In this document: in pieces, positions 49,159 to 58,095 of the stretch
How positions within the stretch are numbered: position 1 is the stretch's first letter
Layout: each line of letters starts with the position of its first letter
Source of the DNA: Shimia haliotis
GTDB taxonomy: Bacteria > Pseudomonadota > Alphaproteobacteria > Rhodobacterales > Rhodobacteraceae
Reading direction: 5' to 3'
Assembly: GCF_900114415.1 (NCBI RefSeq)
Contig: NZ_FOSZ01000001.1
Coordinates: 310,001 to 374,000 of the forward strand
DNA length: 64,000 bases
Position numbers and translations under genes: made by a program
Notes under the pieces: generated by a model
What the model was told of the DNA's origin: nothing
Database searches by the model: none
What the model saw: only the letters and a program-made list of their open reading frames with translations

Positions 49159-49232
49159 GTTAACATTCTGAGAATGCGGGATTTTTGGAGAGCTGCAAAA
49201 CGTCGGTATCACGTCGGTATTGCGTCGGTGCG
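49159..49232 (-). repeat. Composite element, copy B: three phased 11-bp repeats plus GTTAAC
   Basis: Read on the minus strand, CGC is followed by ACCGACGCAAT, ACCGACGTGAT and ACCGACGTTTT (49229-49197), then a 32-nt segment beginning GCAG and holding AAAAATC, then GTTAAC (49164-49159). Total length is 74 bp, exactly as at 19902-19975. The first 36 bp match copy A at 30 positions. The element ends 56 nt before the start of the PqiA-like gene and has the same orientation relative to its gene as copy A. Confidence 0.65.
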
Positions 49233-49282
49233 ATTTCGGGTTCGGACAGATGTGAACGCAGCGCGCGTTGCGAGTGCGAAGG

Positions 49283-49672
49283 TCAAATGGAATAGCTGAG
49301 CTGCGAAAGGACGAGGAAAGAAAATGCCGCAAGAGCCCAGAGAATCGCGGCAGATATGGTTGTCCACTTGCCACGAAGGCCTGCGGGCCAGCGGACCCAC
49401 GACAAGATGTGGATGATCAGCAGCAGGAAGGCCACGCCGAGGGTTGCAGCTTCGGCGGCGGCGCCCGATGGCATCCAAGTGATGTCGGGCAACTCCAGAC
49501 CGAGGTCATAGCGAAATTCAAACATCAACATCGTGAGGAGGAGTGCAATGAGCAAAAACAGAGTCCCAGACAGCAGGGGACGTGTTCTGAGCAAAACAGC
49601 CGCTGTCGCAAGTGTCATTGTTGCGGCGATGATCGGACCAAAAAGCGTGAAAAAGGCCAGTAGTAGGAACAT
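49283..49672 (-). CDS. Small membrane protein of unknown function
   Basis: A 129-aa protein with about four membrane segments (FLLLAFFTLFGPIIAATMTL at the start; a last one near ISAAILWALAAFSFLVLSQL). The start is ATG 49672, with GGAGG 6 nt upstream. It lies between the ABC ATPase and the PqiA-like gene. I do not recognise a family. Confidence 0.65.
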   Translation of the reverse strand: MFLLLAFFTLFGPIIAATMTLATAAVLLRTRPLLSGTLFLLIALLLTMLMFEFRYDLGLELPDITWMPSGAAAEAATLGVAFLLLIIHILSWVRWPAGLRGKWTTISAAILWALAAFSFLVLSQLSYSI

Positions 49673-49758
49673 GGAATCCTCCGTTTGGGAGAGGGTAGCA
49701 TGCGATGTCCGCGATTGCCTCACATTCGTGGCGGTTGGCCCATCGGCAGTGATGCGTG

Positions 49759-50505
49759 CTAGCGCACTGCCTCGATCGGGCCGTCGGCACTGCCGGAGAT
49801 GAATTGTGTGAGATACGGATCACCCGAGGCGTCCATCTGCGCCACAGGGCCGGTCCATTGGATCACCCCGCCGTGCAGCATGGCGACATTGTCTGCAATG
49901 GCCCTCACAGACGTCATGTCGTGGGTGATTGTCATGGCGGTGGCGCCCATTTCCGTGACGATCTCGCGGATCAAATCGTTGATGACGCCGGACATGATCG
50001 GATCAAGGCCCGTTGTGGGTTCGTCAAAGAAGATGATCTCGGGCTCGGCGGCAATGGCGCGGGCGAGGCCGACGCGTTTTTGCATGCCGCCTGACAGTTC
50101 CGACGGGAAGAGGTCGGCCACATCCGGCGTCAGGCCAACGCGGCGCAGTTTTTCCACGGCGATTTCGCGGGCTTCTTGTTTGGGGCGCTTGAGGCTGCCG
50201 CGCAAGAGGCGGAAGGCGACGTTTTGCCAGACAGGCATGGAGTCAAAGAGCGCGCCGCCTTGGAACAACATGCCAAAGCGGGCGAGGAAGGCGTCGTGGT
50301 CGCCCATGGTGGCGTCTTTGCCATCAACAAGGATGGTGCCTTGTTCCGGGGTCACGAGGCCAAGCACGGATTTGAGAAGCACAGATTTGCCGGTGCCAGA
50401 GCCGCCGATGATCACCATGGAGGTGCCTTTGGCGATCTTCAGATTGACGCCTTGCAGCACCTTCTTGGGGCCGAACGATTTATGGACGTTGTCGAAGGTG
50501 ATCAT
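49759..50505 (-). CDS. ABC transporter ATP-binding protein (MlaF type)
   Basis: A 248-aa ATPase for phospholipid transport in the Mla-type system. Walker A GGSGTGKS, signature SGGMQKRVGLARAIA, Walker B IIFFDEPTTGLDP and H-loop TITHDM are visible; the GGMQKR signature is typical of MlaF. It overlaps the permease gene by 4 nt. The MlaD-type MCE protein that should complete the transporter is not nearby. Confidence 0.9.
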   Translation of the reverse strand: MITFDNVHKSFGPKKVLQGVNLKIAKGTSMVIIGGSGTGKSVLLKSVLGLVTPEQGTILVDGKDATMGDHDAFLARFGMLFQGGALFDSMPVWQNVAFRLLRGSLKRPKQEAREIAVEKLRRVGLTPDVADLFPSELSGGMQKRVGLARAIAAEPEIIFFDEPTTGLDPIMSGVINDLIREIVTEMGATAMTITHDMTSVRAIADNVAMLHGGVIQWTGPVAQMDASGDPYLTQFISGSADGPIEAVR

Positions 50506-51287
50506 GTGGCGAAAAACAGCGATGTGAGCAGGAAGTTGGCGGCAAGGATCAGCACGGCAGCGGCTTGCACGGAGCCTTTGGTGGCCTGACCGACGCCCTG
50601 CGCGCCGCGGCCGGAGTGCATGCCGAAGTAGCAGCCCATCAGTGCGGCAATGCCGCCGAAGGCTGCGCCTTTGACCAAGGACGACAGGATGTCGTTGAAT
50701 TGCAGGAAGTCCACTGTGTTGCGGATGTAGGTCGCGGGGTTGAAACCGAGTTGTTCGGTGGCGACCGCAAAGCCGCCGTAGATGCCGATGATGTCGCCGA
50801 TGCCCACCAGAACCGGCACCACAAGGATGGCGGCGATGAAGCGAGGCACGACGAGATATTTCAGCGGGTCCGTGGACAGGGTTGTGAGCGCGTCGATCTG
50901 CTCGGTGACTTTCATCGTGGCGATTTCGGCGGCGATGGAGCTGGTGACGCGGGCGGCGACCATCAGGCCGACCAGCACGGGACCAAGTTCGCGCACCATG
51001 CCGATGGCGACGATCTGCGGCACGACGCTTTCGACAGAAAACCGCGAGGAGCCGTCATAGATTTGCAGGGCCAGCGCGCCGCCGGTAAAGATGGCGGTCA
51101 TGCCGACAACCGGCAGCGACAGCCAACCGATGTTGAAAATGGCGGTCAGGAATTCGCGGCCATAAAACGGCGGGCGCAGCATGTGGCTTAGGGTTTGTGC
51201 GAAAAAGATCGCGAAGCGGCCCACCATGGAGAGCAGCGCCAGAGTCTGGCGCCCGATCAGGGCAAAGGGGGCAAGCAGCGCATTCAT
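50502..51287 (-). CDS. ABC transporter permease (MlaE type)
   Basis: A 261-aa MlaE-family permease with five or six membrane segments. [20 protein letters not shown] and [16 protein letters not shown] are diagnostic. It overlaps both alr (upstream) and the ATPase (downstream) by 4 nt, so all three are translationally linked. Confidence 0.92.
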   Translation of the reverse strand: MNALLAPFALIGRQTLALLSMVGRFAIFFAQTLSHMLRPPFYGREFLTAIFNIGWLSLPVVGMTAIFTGGALALQIYDGSSRFSVESVVPQIVAIGMVRELGPVLVGLMVAARVTSSIAAEIATMKVTEQIDALTTLSTDPLKYLVVPRFIAAILVVPVLVGIGDIIGIYGGFAVATEQLGFNPATYIRNTVDFLQFNDILSSLVKGAAFGGIAALMGCYFGMHSGRGAQGVGQATKGSVQAAAVLILAANFLLTSLFFAT

Positions 51288-52321
51288 GCGCTTTTGTAGC
51301 GGCGGTAGTAGCGCGCGCCAAGCGACGTCAGGATTTCATACCCAATGGTGCCAGCGGCGTCGGCCACAGAATCGACCGACTGGTGTTGGCCCAGAAGCTC
51401 GAGAGTCTTGGGTTCTTGCGGCGCGTCGGTGACATCGACCGTGATCAGGTCCATAGAAACGCGGCCAATGACCGGACAGCGGGTGTCTTCGGCAAAGACA
51501 TCAATGCCGGCGCTCATAGCGCGGATGAGCCCGTCTGCATAGCCCGCGGAAATTGTGGCGACGCGGCTGTCGCGTTCAGCCATCCAGCTATTGGCGTAGC
51601 CGACGGTTTCGCCCGCGGCCACGTCGCGGATTTGGATAACCGGAACGGACAGGCCAACAACGGGTGTCGCCTCAACAAAGGGCATACCGCCGTAAAGGCC
51701 AACGCCAGGGCGAGTGAGGTCGAAGTGGTAATCGCTGCCCAGAAGGATGCCACCGGTGGCGGCGAGGCTGCGGGGCACCGAGATGCCGTCGGTCAAACGC
51801 TTGAAGGTGGCAAGTTGTTGCGGGTTCATCGGGTGCTCGGGCTCGTCCGCGCAGGCGAGGTGCGACATCACCAGCGAGGGTTTGCGCGCCAGAACGGTTT
51901 CAGCGACGGCGGCCCATTCGGGTTCTTCCAGACCAAGGCGGTTCATACCCGTATCGAGTTGAATGCCAAAGGCGTGGTTGGGCAGCGCCTCAAGGTGGCG
52001 CACGATCTGGTCGATCGAGTTCAGCATCGGTGTGAGCTGCATGTCGGAGATCATGTCAGTGTCGCCGGACATGTGGCCCGCAAAGACGTTGATTTCCGGT
52101 TTTGGGCCAATGGCTTGGCGCAACTCGGCGCCTTCTTCGGCGACCGCAACAAAAAAGCGGGTTACACCTGCGCGCATCAAGGCGCGGGCCACACGGTCGG
52201 CGCCGAGACCATAGCCGTCGGCTTTGACCACGGCGGCGGTTTGCGCGGTGCTGAGGGCATCAAGGGCGCGCCAATTGGTCGTCAGCGCATCAAGGTCGAT
52301 CGTCAAAGTCGCAGTAGCCAT
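51284..52321 (-). CDS. alr: Alanine racemase
   Basis: PLP enzyme making D-alanine for peptidoglycan, 345 aa. The PLP lysine is Lys33 in [10 protein letters not shown], and the second catalytic base tyrosine lies in [10 protein letters not shown]. The start is ATG 52321 ([13 protein letters not shown]). The downstream ABC permease is translationally coupled. Confidence 0.96.
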   Translation of the reverse strand: MATATLTIDLDALTTNWRALDALSTAQTAAVVKADGYGLGADRVARALMRAGVTRFFVAVAEEGAELRQAIGPKPEINVFAGHMSGDTDMISDMQLTPMLNSIDQIVRHLEALPNHAFGIQLDTGMNRLGLEEPEWAAVAETVLARKPSLVMSHLACADEPEHPMNPQQLATFKRLTDGISVPRSLAATGGILLGSDYHFDLTRPGVGLYGGMPFVEATPVVGLSVPVIQIRDVAAGETVGYANSWMAERDSRVATISAGYADGLIRAMSAGIDVFAEDTRCPVIGRVSMDLITVDVTDAPQEPKTLELLGQHQSVDSVADAAGTIGYEILTSLGARYYRRYKSA

Positions 52322-52450
52322 GGGGCGTTTGTTGTAGCTCTGTGAAATAGGGTCAAGGGGAAAGCGAGAAACAGGCGCAGAGGAGCGGAGTTTTTGTGGA
52401 AAATACACGGTGTGCTGGCATGTGTCGGCAGAGGCTCACGGGCCGGGACG

Positions 52451-53941
52451 TCAGAACTCGCTGTCATCCCCGTCGTTTTGCCATGGCTGCACAAGGTTGC
52501 CAAAGCGTGTGAAGCGGCCTTCAAAGCTGAGATCGACAGTGCCGATGGGGCCGTGACGCTGTTTGCCGAGGATCACTTCGGCGCGGCCATGCAGCCGTTC
52601 CATGCGTTCCTGCCACGCGGCCATTTCGTCGAGTTTCTCGTCGGAGGGTTTTTCACGTTCCACATAATATTCCTCGCGGAACACGAACATGACCACGTCG
52701 GCGTCCTGTTCAATGGAGCCTGATTCCCGCAGGTCAGACAGCTGCGGGCGTTTGTCGTCGCGGCTTTCCACGGTCCGGCTCAGCTGGGACAGGCCAATCA
52801 CGGGGATGTTGAGTTCCTTGGCGATGGCCTTCATGCCCATCGAAATTTCGCCGATCTCCTGAACCCGGTTGTCGGCGGTGCCGCGGCAGAGTTGCAGATA
52901 GTCGATGATCAAAAGGTCCAGACCATGGGTGCGTTTCAGGCGACGGGCACGGGCGGCGAGTTGGGCAATGGGCAGGGCAGGCGTGTCGTCGATATAAAGA
53001 GGGCAGGCTTCGAGCGATTTGGCGGCTTCGACAAAACGGCGGAATTCGGCCTCGGTCATGTCCCCTTTGCGGATCTGTTCGGAGGGGATTTCTGCGGCCT
53101 CTGAGAGAATACGCGCGGCAAGCTGTTCGGCGCTCATTTCCAAGGAGTAGAAGCCGACAACGCCGCCTTCGACCGCGCCTTCAGAGCCGTCGGGTTTGAT
53201 GCCCTTTTTGTAGGCTTTGGCGACGTTAAAGGCGATGTTGGTGGCGAGCGAGGTTTTCCCCATCGAAGGGCGACCAGCGAGGATCAAGAGGTCCGAAGGG
53301 TGCAGGCCGCCGAGTTTTTTGTCGAGATCAATCAGGCCGGTGGAGATGCCTGCAAGACCGCCTTCGCGCTGATAGGCGGCGTTGGCGGTGTTAACAGCTT
53401 CGGTTACAGCCTTGAGAAAGCTCACAAAACCGCGTTCGGTCTGGCCTTGTTCCGATAGTTTGTAGAGCGCCTGTTCGGCCTCAACAATCTGCTCTTTGGG
53501 TTCCAGTTTGACGTCAGCCTTGCGCGCCTTGGTCGAGATGTTGTCGCCAAGACCGATCAGCTCGCGGCGGATCGCCATGTCGTAGATCATCTGCGCGTAG
53601 TCACGTGCAGCGAAGGCCGAAATGGCAGCACCAGCGAGGCGTGCGAGGTAGGCTGGGCCACCGAGTTCCTTGAGGCCTTCGTCGTCCTCAAGGAAGGCCT
53701 TGAGCGTCACCGGCGAGGCAAGGTTGTTTTTTGCGATGCGGGCGGCGGCAACTTCGTAGATGCGGGCATGCACGGGGTCATAAAAATGCTCTGCCGTGAT
53801 CACAGAGGCCACGCGGTCGAAAATGTCGTTGTTGGTCAGAATTGCACCGAGAAGCTGCTGTTCGGCCTCAATCGAATGGGGCATCGGGTCTGCTTCGGCT
53901 GCCTCGGGGGCAGGAGCGTTGAGAGGTGCGATTTCGTTCAT
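52451..53941 (-). CDS. dnaB: Replicative DNA helicase
   Basis: Ring helicase of the replisome, 496 aa. The N-terminal domain (about 1-130) begins at PHSIEAEQQLLGAIL; the RecA-like domain has Walker A GRPSMGKTSL, LLIIDYLQL (Walker B) and LSQLSRTVESRDDKRPQLSD. No intein is visible; the protein is continuous. A perfect DnaA box lies 126 nt upstream of the start codon. Confidence 0.97.
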   Translation of the reverse strand: MNEIAPLNAPAPEAAEADPMPHSIEAEQQLLGAILTNNDIFDRVASVITAEHFYDPVHARIYEVAAARIAKNNLASPVTLKAFLEDDEGLKELGGPAYLARLAGAAISAFAARDYAQMIYDMAIRRELIGLGDNISTKARKADVKLEPKEQIVEAEQALYKLSEQGQTERGFVSFLKAVTEAVNTANAAYQREGGLAGISTGLIDLDKKLGGLHPSDLLILAGRPSMGKTSLATNIAFNVAKAYKKGIKPDGSEGAVEGGVVGFYSLEMSAEQLAARILSEAAEIPSEQIRKGDMTEAEFRRFVEAAKSLEACPLYIDDTPALPIAQLAARARRLKRTHGLDLLIIDYLQLCRGTADNRVQEIGEISMGMKAIAKELNIPVIGLSQLSRTVESRDDKRPQLSDLRESGSIEQDADVVMFVFREEYYVEREKPSDEKLDEMAAWQERMERLHGRAEVILGKQRHGPIGTVDLSFEGRFTRFGNLVQPWQNDGDDSEF

Positions 53942-54067
53942 AACTGTCCCTGAGCCGGACGTTCTGGCGCCCGTGTTCTGAATCGGTGTTCTGGCCTGCG
54001 AAGTGATGCAATGCGTTCTAAGCTATGCCCTGCAGGCAGGGCAAACTGTATGTTTATGTGGAACGCC

Positions 54068-54076
54068 TGTGGATAA
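54068..54076 (-). promoter_or_regulatory. Perfect DnaA box upstream of dnaB
   Basis: TTATCCACA on the minus strand (54076-54068), an exact match to the high-affinity DnaA box. It lies in the 240-bp gap between pyrE and dnaB, 126 nt before dnaB. Only one box is present, so it is not an origin; control of dnaB by DnaA is possible. Confidence 0.55.
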
Positions 54077-54079
54077 CTT

Positions 54080-54108
54080 TGCCCGCCCTGATTTTGTCAG
54101 AGCGGGCA
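54080..54108 (-). terminator. Long hairpin downstream of pyrE
   Basis: TGCCCGC (54108-54102) pairs with GCGGGCA (54086-54080), and the inner arms CTGA/TCAG extend the stem through one T-G wobble pair to 12 bp, with a 5-nt loop. It is 74 nt after the pyrE stop. The following bases (AAAGTTATCC) are not a clean T-run, so termination may be weak. The DnaA box begins 3 nt further. Confidence 0.5.
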
Positions 54109-54181
54109 GGGATGCGTCAACATCTTGTGTCTGGGAGGCTGTTTTGGCCTGACAGACGTGGTCCATTTTTTGCCGGCGGGC

Positions 54182-54862
54182 TTAGGCGCCCTTGCGGGCT
54201 TCCTGCCATGCGCGCGGGTCGTTGAGGAATTTTTCAACTTCCGCGAGGGTCTCGGCAGAGAAGGCGTCCTGCGCGCGGGCTTCGGCCAGAACATCCCACC
54301 ACGTGCAGAGATAGTGCAGGGCAACGCCGTGGTCGCCGAGGGTTTTTTCTGTCTCGGGGAAGATGTCGTAGTAGAAAATCACCGCCGTGTTGCCGCAGGT
54401 CGCGCCGGTTTCTCGGATCGCATCGACAAAGGAGAGCTTGGAGCCGCCATCGGTGGTGAGGTCTTCGACCAGCAGCACACGCTCGCCTTCGCTCATGGCG
54501 CCCTCGATGCGGGCGTTTTTGCCATAGCCCTTGGGCTTTTTGCGCACATAGGTCATCGGCAGCGCCATACGCTCGGCCACCAGTGCGGCGAAGGGGATGC
54601 CAGCGGTTTCGCCACCAGCAATGTTGTCGAACGCCTCAAAGCCCGCTTCGCGCATCACAGTGACGGTCATGAAGTCCATCAGCGTGGCGCGGATGCGCGG
54701 GAAGGAGATCAGTTTGCGGCAGTCGATGTAGCTTGGCGACGGCAGGCCTGAGGCCAGCGTGTAGGGCTCATCGGTGTTGAAGTTCACAGCGCCAATTTCC
54801 AGCAGCATACGAGCGGTCAGACGGGCGATTTCTTCTTTGGGCGGGAAAGCTGTGGGGATCAT
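54182..54862 (-). CDS. pyrE: Orotate phosphoribosyltransferase
   Basis: Forms orotidine monophosphate from orotate and PRPP, 226 aa. The PRPP loop is [20 protein letters not shown] (start of the block [12 protein letters not shown]), and the catalytic lysine region is [18 protein letters not shown]. Start ATG 54862 ([11 protein letters not shown]). It follows pyrC after 25 nt on the same strand. Confidence 0.96.
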   Translation of the reverse strand: MIPTAFPPKEEIARLTARMLLEIGAVNFNTDEPYTLASGLPSPSYIDCRKLISFPRIRATLMDFMTVTVMREAGFEAFDNIAGGETAGIPFAALVAERMALPMTYVRKKPKGYGKNARIEGAMSEGERVLLVEDLTTDGGSKLSFVDAIRETGATCGNTAVIFYYDIFPETEKTLGDHGVALHYLCTWWDVLAEARAQDAFSAETLAEVEKFLNDPRAWQEARKGA

Positions 54863-54887
54863 GGTGTGTCCTTTGGAAAGCAGGGCG

Positions 54888-55931
54888 TCAGCGGGCGACG
54901 GACCAGTGGATAGGGTAGCCGGGGTCAAAGACCGTGACGGGGCCGTTTTCGGTGTCGATTTTCTCGGGGAACTGAGTCGCGGTGTCGGATTTCACCAGCG
55001 TCAACTTGGCGTCGTTGACGGGCAGGCCGTAGAACGCCGGACCGTTGAGCGAGGCAAAGCCCTCCAGTTTGTCGAGAGCGCCGTCTTCTTCAAACAAATG
55101 CGCCAGAAGCGGCATGGTGTTGGTGGCTGTGAAGCAGCCGGCACAGCCACAGGCGGCGAGCTTGTCGCCATCCAGATGCGGCGCACTGTCAGTGCCAAGG
55201 AAGAAGCGTTTGTCGCCGGAGGTGGCCGCTTTGCGCAGGGCAATGCGGTGCTCTTCGCGTTTGGCGACGGGCAGGCAGTAGTAGTGCGGTTTGATCCCGC
55301 CCACGAGGATGTGGTTGCGGTTGATGATCAGGTGGTGCGTGGTGATCGTCGCGCCAAGGTCGCGGTCCTGCGATTTCACGTAGTCTGCCGCGTTGGCGGT
55401 GGTGATGTGTTCCATCACAACCCGCAGACCTGGGGTGGAGCGGCGGATCGGATCCAGCACACGATCAATGAACACTGCTTCGCGGTCGAAGATGTCGATG
55501 TCGTGGTCGGTGACTTCGCCATGGGTGCAAAGCGGCAGGCCGATCTCGGCCATTTTCTCGAGCACGGGGCGCACGTTTTCAAAATTACTCACGCCCGAGG
55601 CGGAGTTTGTGGTGGCGCCTGCGGGATAAAGTTTGACGGCCTTGACCAGACCGGACGCGTGCGCGGCGGCAACGTCTTCAGGATCGGTGTCCTCGGTCAG
55701 ATAGAGCGTCATCAGCGGCGCAAAATCTGCGCCCTCGGGCAGGGCGGCAAGGATGCGGTCACGATAGGCCGCGGCCTGCGCACCAGTAACTACCGGCGGC
55801 ACCAGATTGGGCATGATGATCGCGCGGCCAAAATCTCGCGCGGTTTCGGGCAGAACAGCGGCCAGCATCGCGCCATCGCGCAGATGCAGGTGCCAATCGT
55901 CGGGGCGGGCAATCGTCAGGCTTTGGGTCAT
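54888..55931 (-). CDS. pyrC: Dihydroorotase (class II, PyrC type)
   Basis: Closes carbamoyl-aspartate to dihydroorotate. The 347-aa protein opens with the zinc-ligand motif [10 protein letters not shown] (His14, His16). The lysine to be carboxylated lies in [15 protein letters not shown], and later ligands are in MPLCTHGEV-like [13 protein letters not shown] and [11 protein letters not shown]. The length matches E. coli PyrC. It forms a two-gene operon with pyrE. Confidence 0.96.
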   Translation of the reverse strand: MTQSLTIARPDDWHLHLRDGAMLAAVLPETARDFGRAIIMPNLVPPVVTGAQAAAYRDRILAALPEGADFAPLMTLYLTEDTDPEDVAAAHASGLVKAVKLYPAGATTNSASGVSNFENVRPVLEKMAEIGLPLCTHGEVTDHDIDIFDREAVFIDRVLDPIRRSTPGLRVVMEHITTANAADYVKSQDRDLGATITTHHLIINRNHILVGGIKPHYYCLPVAKREEHRIALRKAATSGDKRFFLGTDSAPHLDGDKLAACGCAGCFTATNTMPLLAHLFEEDGALDKLEGFASLNGPAFYGLPVNDAKLTLVKSDTATQFPEKIDTENGPVTVFDPGYPIHWSVAR

Positions 55932-55990
55932 GGGGGCCGATTACACAAAAGCGCGCGCGCAATCCAGCCCTGTTGCGTTCGCAGGGGGGA

Positions 55991-56935
55991 TTAACTGGCG
56001 AGACGGCCTTCGTCAGCGGCCTGGACCAGCATGTCGAGCTTGCGCATAAAGCGGGGTTCGCGCAGGCGTTTGGCGACGTTGGCACAGAGTAGCGCCTTCA
56101 TGTAGGGGCGCTTTTGGGTCTCGATGTCGCCAAGGAGGCGGTTGAGATAGCGCACATGATTGCGCCGCGCTCGAAAGAGTTTGTAAAATGCCTGCCTGTC
56201 GAGTTTGCCTGCGCCTGCTTTGGCCAGCATGCGGAATAGGATCTGCATTTCCAGCAAATGCGGTTCCGGCAGGGCGCCCAAACGCCGCGTTGGCAGAAGC
56301 TCCACGTTGCGGCGGCGGAAAAGTGCGGCATGCATGGCATCGAGGTCTTCGAGCGGATCGTAGATGATGAACGCCTTTTCGGCACCGCCCAGCATGTCAG
56401 GCGCATACCCATAGCGCCCTGCGAAAGATTTCCGCCGTCCGGCTGGAAAGCGGCGATCCCATCCGGCCAAGTCCGGGGCGAGGGTGGCTTGGGGTTTGAC
56501 CGCGATCACTGTGGCACCAGGGGCCACAAGAGAAAACGCAGCCGCCGCGTAGCCACAGGTGCCCGCGCCGTAAAAAATCACCTGATCAAAATCGTCAAAG
56601 AAACCATCATCCGAAAGGCGGTCGAAATAGGCGATGACTTCGGGGTCGCGGTACCAAGTTTTGCCGTCACAGAGGACGCAAAGATGCGACCATCCCAATT
56701 CGCGGACGAGTTCCCACCCCAAAGGCTGTCCGGTATCGCCGCGTTGCTGGATGCTCTGCATGGTCTCAAACGTCACCAGCAAAACGGGTTTGTCTTCAAT
56801 CAGCGTGGCGCAGTGGCGCGCGCCAAGTGGCTGGAAATGGCCGTGCTCTTCGGCAACGTCCTCGAGTTTGGCCAGCCATTCGGCCTTATTAAGGCCCAGC
56901 ATCGGCGTGTCAAAGCCGTTGGGGGAATCCTGCAT
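55991..56935 (-). CDS. Conserved Rhodobacterales protein, often labelled PAPS reductase, function unknown
   Basis: A 314-aa protein without membrane segment. Its centre, QVIFYGAGTCGYAAAAFSLV, is a strand-turn-helix with glycines resembling a nucleotide- or hydrolase-type nucleophile elbow, then GATVIAVKPQATL. The conserved block CDGKTWYRDPEVIAYFDRL lies upstream. Homologs in this order are sometimes annotated phosphoadenosine phosphosulfate reductase, but I see none of the PAPS-reductase motifs (no KxECG(I/L)H). Start ATG 56935 (MQDSPNGFD). Confidence 0.65.
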   Translation of the reverse strand: MQDSPNGFDTPMLGLNKAEWLAKLEDVAEEHGHFQPLGARHCATLIEDKPVLLVTFETMQSIQQRGDTGQPLGWELVRELGWSHLCVLCDGKTWYRDPEVIAYFDRLSDDGFFDDFDQVIFYGAGTCGYAAAAFSLVAPGATVIAVKPQATLAPDLAGWDRRFPAGRRKSFAGRYGYAPDMLGGAEKAFIIYDPLEDLDAMHAALFRRRNVELLPTRRLGALPEPHLLEMQILFRMLAKAGAGKLDRQAFYKLFRARRNHVRYLNRLLGDIETQKRPYMKALLCANVAKRLREPRFMRKLDMLVQAADEGRLAS

Positions 56936-57078
56936 GCTCTCAATCCTTTGTACCCTGCGTTGCGGCCTAAACCGCCCGCGGTCACTTGTTATTGAGCAAA
57001 ACCTAGCGGGGATTTGCGGCAAAAATTGGGAAGTGACGCGGCTTTCTACAACTTTTGTCGCGGGGGGGGGCGTATTGA

Positions 57079-57116
57079 CCTTTGAGGGGCGTCATGTGCA
57101 GCCTGACGCTCAAAGG
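57079..57116 (+). promoter_or_regulatory. Hairpin abutting the ribosome binding site of the MoxR gene
   Basis: CCTTTGAG-GGG-CGTCA (57079-57094) pairs with TGACG-CTCAAAGG (57104-57116): 13 paired bases with a 3-nt bulge in the left arm and a 9-nt loop. The right arm overlaps the first bases of the AGGGGAGG ribosome binding site (57114-57121), so folding could limit translation. A protein, a ligand or temperature might open it. Confidence 0.5.
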
Positions 57117-57126
57117 GGAGGTCGCA

Positions 57127-58035
57127 ATGAGCAAGATGGAAAGCATCGATCAGGTGCAGGAAATGCTGTCGGGCGAGGGGTATGTCTGCGGGCGCGATCT
57201 GGCGACGGTGACGTTTCTGGCGTTGCGGCTGGGGCGGCCGATTTTCCTTGAGGGAGAGGCCGGCGTCGGCAAGACCGAAATTGCCAAGGCGATTGCCAGC
57301 GGGCTGGGGCGCGATCTGATCCGGCTGCAGTGTTACGAAGGACTAGACGCGGCGAGCGCGGTTTACGAATGGAACTTTGCGGCGCAAATGGTGGCGATCC
57401 GCACGGCGGAGGCCAGCGGTGGCGCGGACCGGAGTGCCTTGCAGGAAGAACTCTTCGGGCCCGACTATTTGGTGGAGCGGCCACTTCTCAAGGCGATGCG
57501 CCCTAACGAGCGCGGCGCACCGGTCTTGCTGATTGACGAGCTGGACCGCACGGATGAGCCGTTTGAGGCGTTTTTGCTGGAAGCGCTGAGCGACTTTCAG
57601 GTGACCATTCCGGAGATCGGCACCATCAAGGCGCCGGAACCGCCGATTGTGATTGTGACCTCCAACCGCACCCGCGAAGTGCATGACGCGCTGAAACGGC
57701 GGTGTCTGTATCATTGGGTCGACTATCCTGATTTCAACCGTGAACTGGAAATCCTGAAATCCCGCGCACCGGAGGCCGCCGAAGCGCTGAGCCGTGAGGT
57801 GGTGGCTTTTGTGCAGGCCCTGCGCACCGAGGATCTGTTCAAGAAACCTGGTGTGGCGGAGACCATTGACTGGGCCAAATGCCTGTTGGCGCTGGATGTG
57901 CTGACGCTGAGCCCCGAGGTGATTGCCGACACATTGGGCGCGGTGCTGAAATATCAGGATGACATTGCGAAATTGCAGGGCTCGGAGGCCAAGCGGTTGC
58001 TGGATGAAGCGCGGGCCACTTTGGAGCCTGCCTGA
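57127..58035 (+). CDS. MoxR-type AAA+ ATPase (CoxD-like)
   Basis: A 302-aa AAA+ ATPase. Walker A GEAGVGKT (43-50), Walker B VLLIDELDRTDEPFEAFLLE (the DELDR core), sensor-1 IVIVTSNRTREVHDALKRR. MoxR proteins with a VWA partner activate or assemble enzymes; CoxD with CoxE does so for the molybdenum CO dehydrogenase. The gene is followed by a VWA gene. Start ATG 57127 with AGGGGAGG upstream, where a hairpin may mask the site. Confidence 0.92.
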   Translation: MSKMESIDQVQEMLSGEGYVCGRDLATVTFLALRLGRPIFLEGEAGVGKTEIAKAIASGLGRDLIRLQCYEGLDAASAVYEWNFAAQMVAIRTAEASGGADRSALQEELFGPDYLVERPLLKAMRPNERGAPVLLIDELDRTDEPFEAFLLEALSDFQVTIPEIGTIKAPEPPIVIVTSNRTREVHDALKRRCLYHWVDYPDFNRELEILKSRAPEAAEALSREVVAFVQALRTEDLFKKPGVAETIDWAKCLLALDVLTLSPEVIADTLGAVLKYQDDIAKLQGSEAKRLLDEARATLEPA

Positions 58036-58095
58036 TGTCTTTTTGTTCCCGAAATACCTCGGGGGGTGCGGGGGGCTGGCCCCCCGTCCAAAGCC

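Noticed and set aside
54068-54076. DnaA box as sign of a replication origin
   Set aside because: Only a single box, no AT-rich unwinding region and no hemE/dnaA-type neighbours. It is kept as a possible regulatory site.
55991-56935. Phosphoadenosine phosphosulfate reductase
   Set aside because: Family motifs for PAPS binding and the catalytic cysteine motif are absent, so the name was not used.
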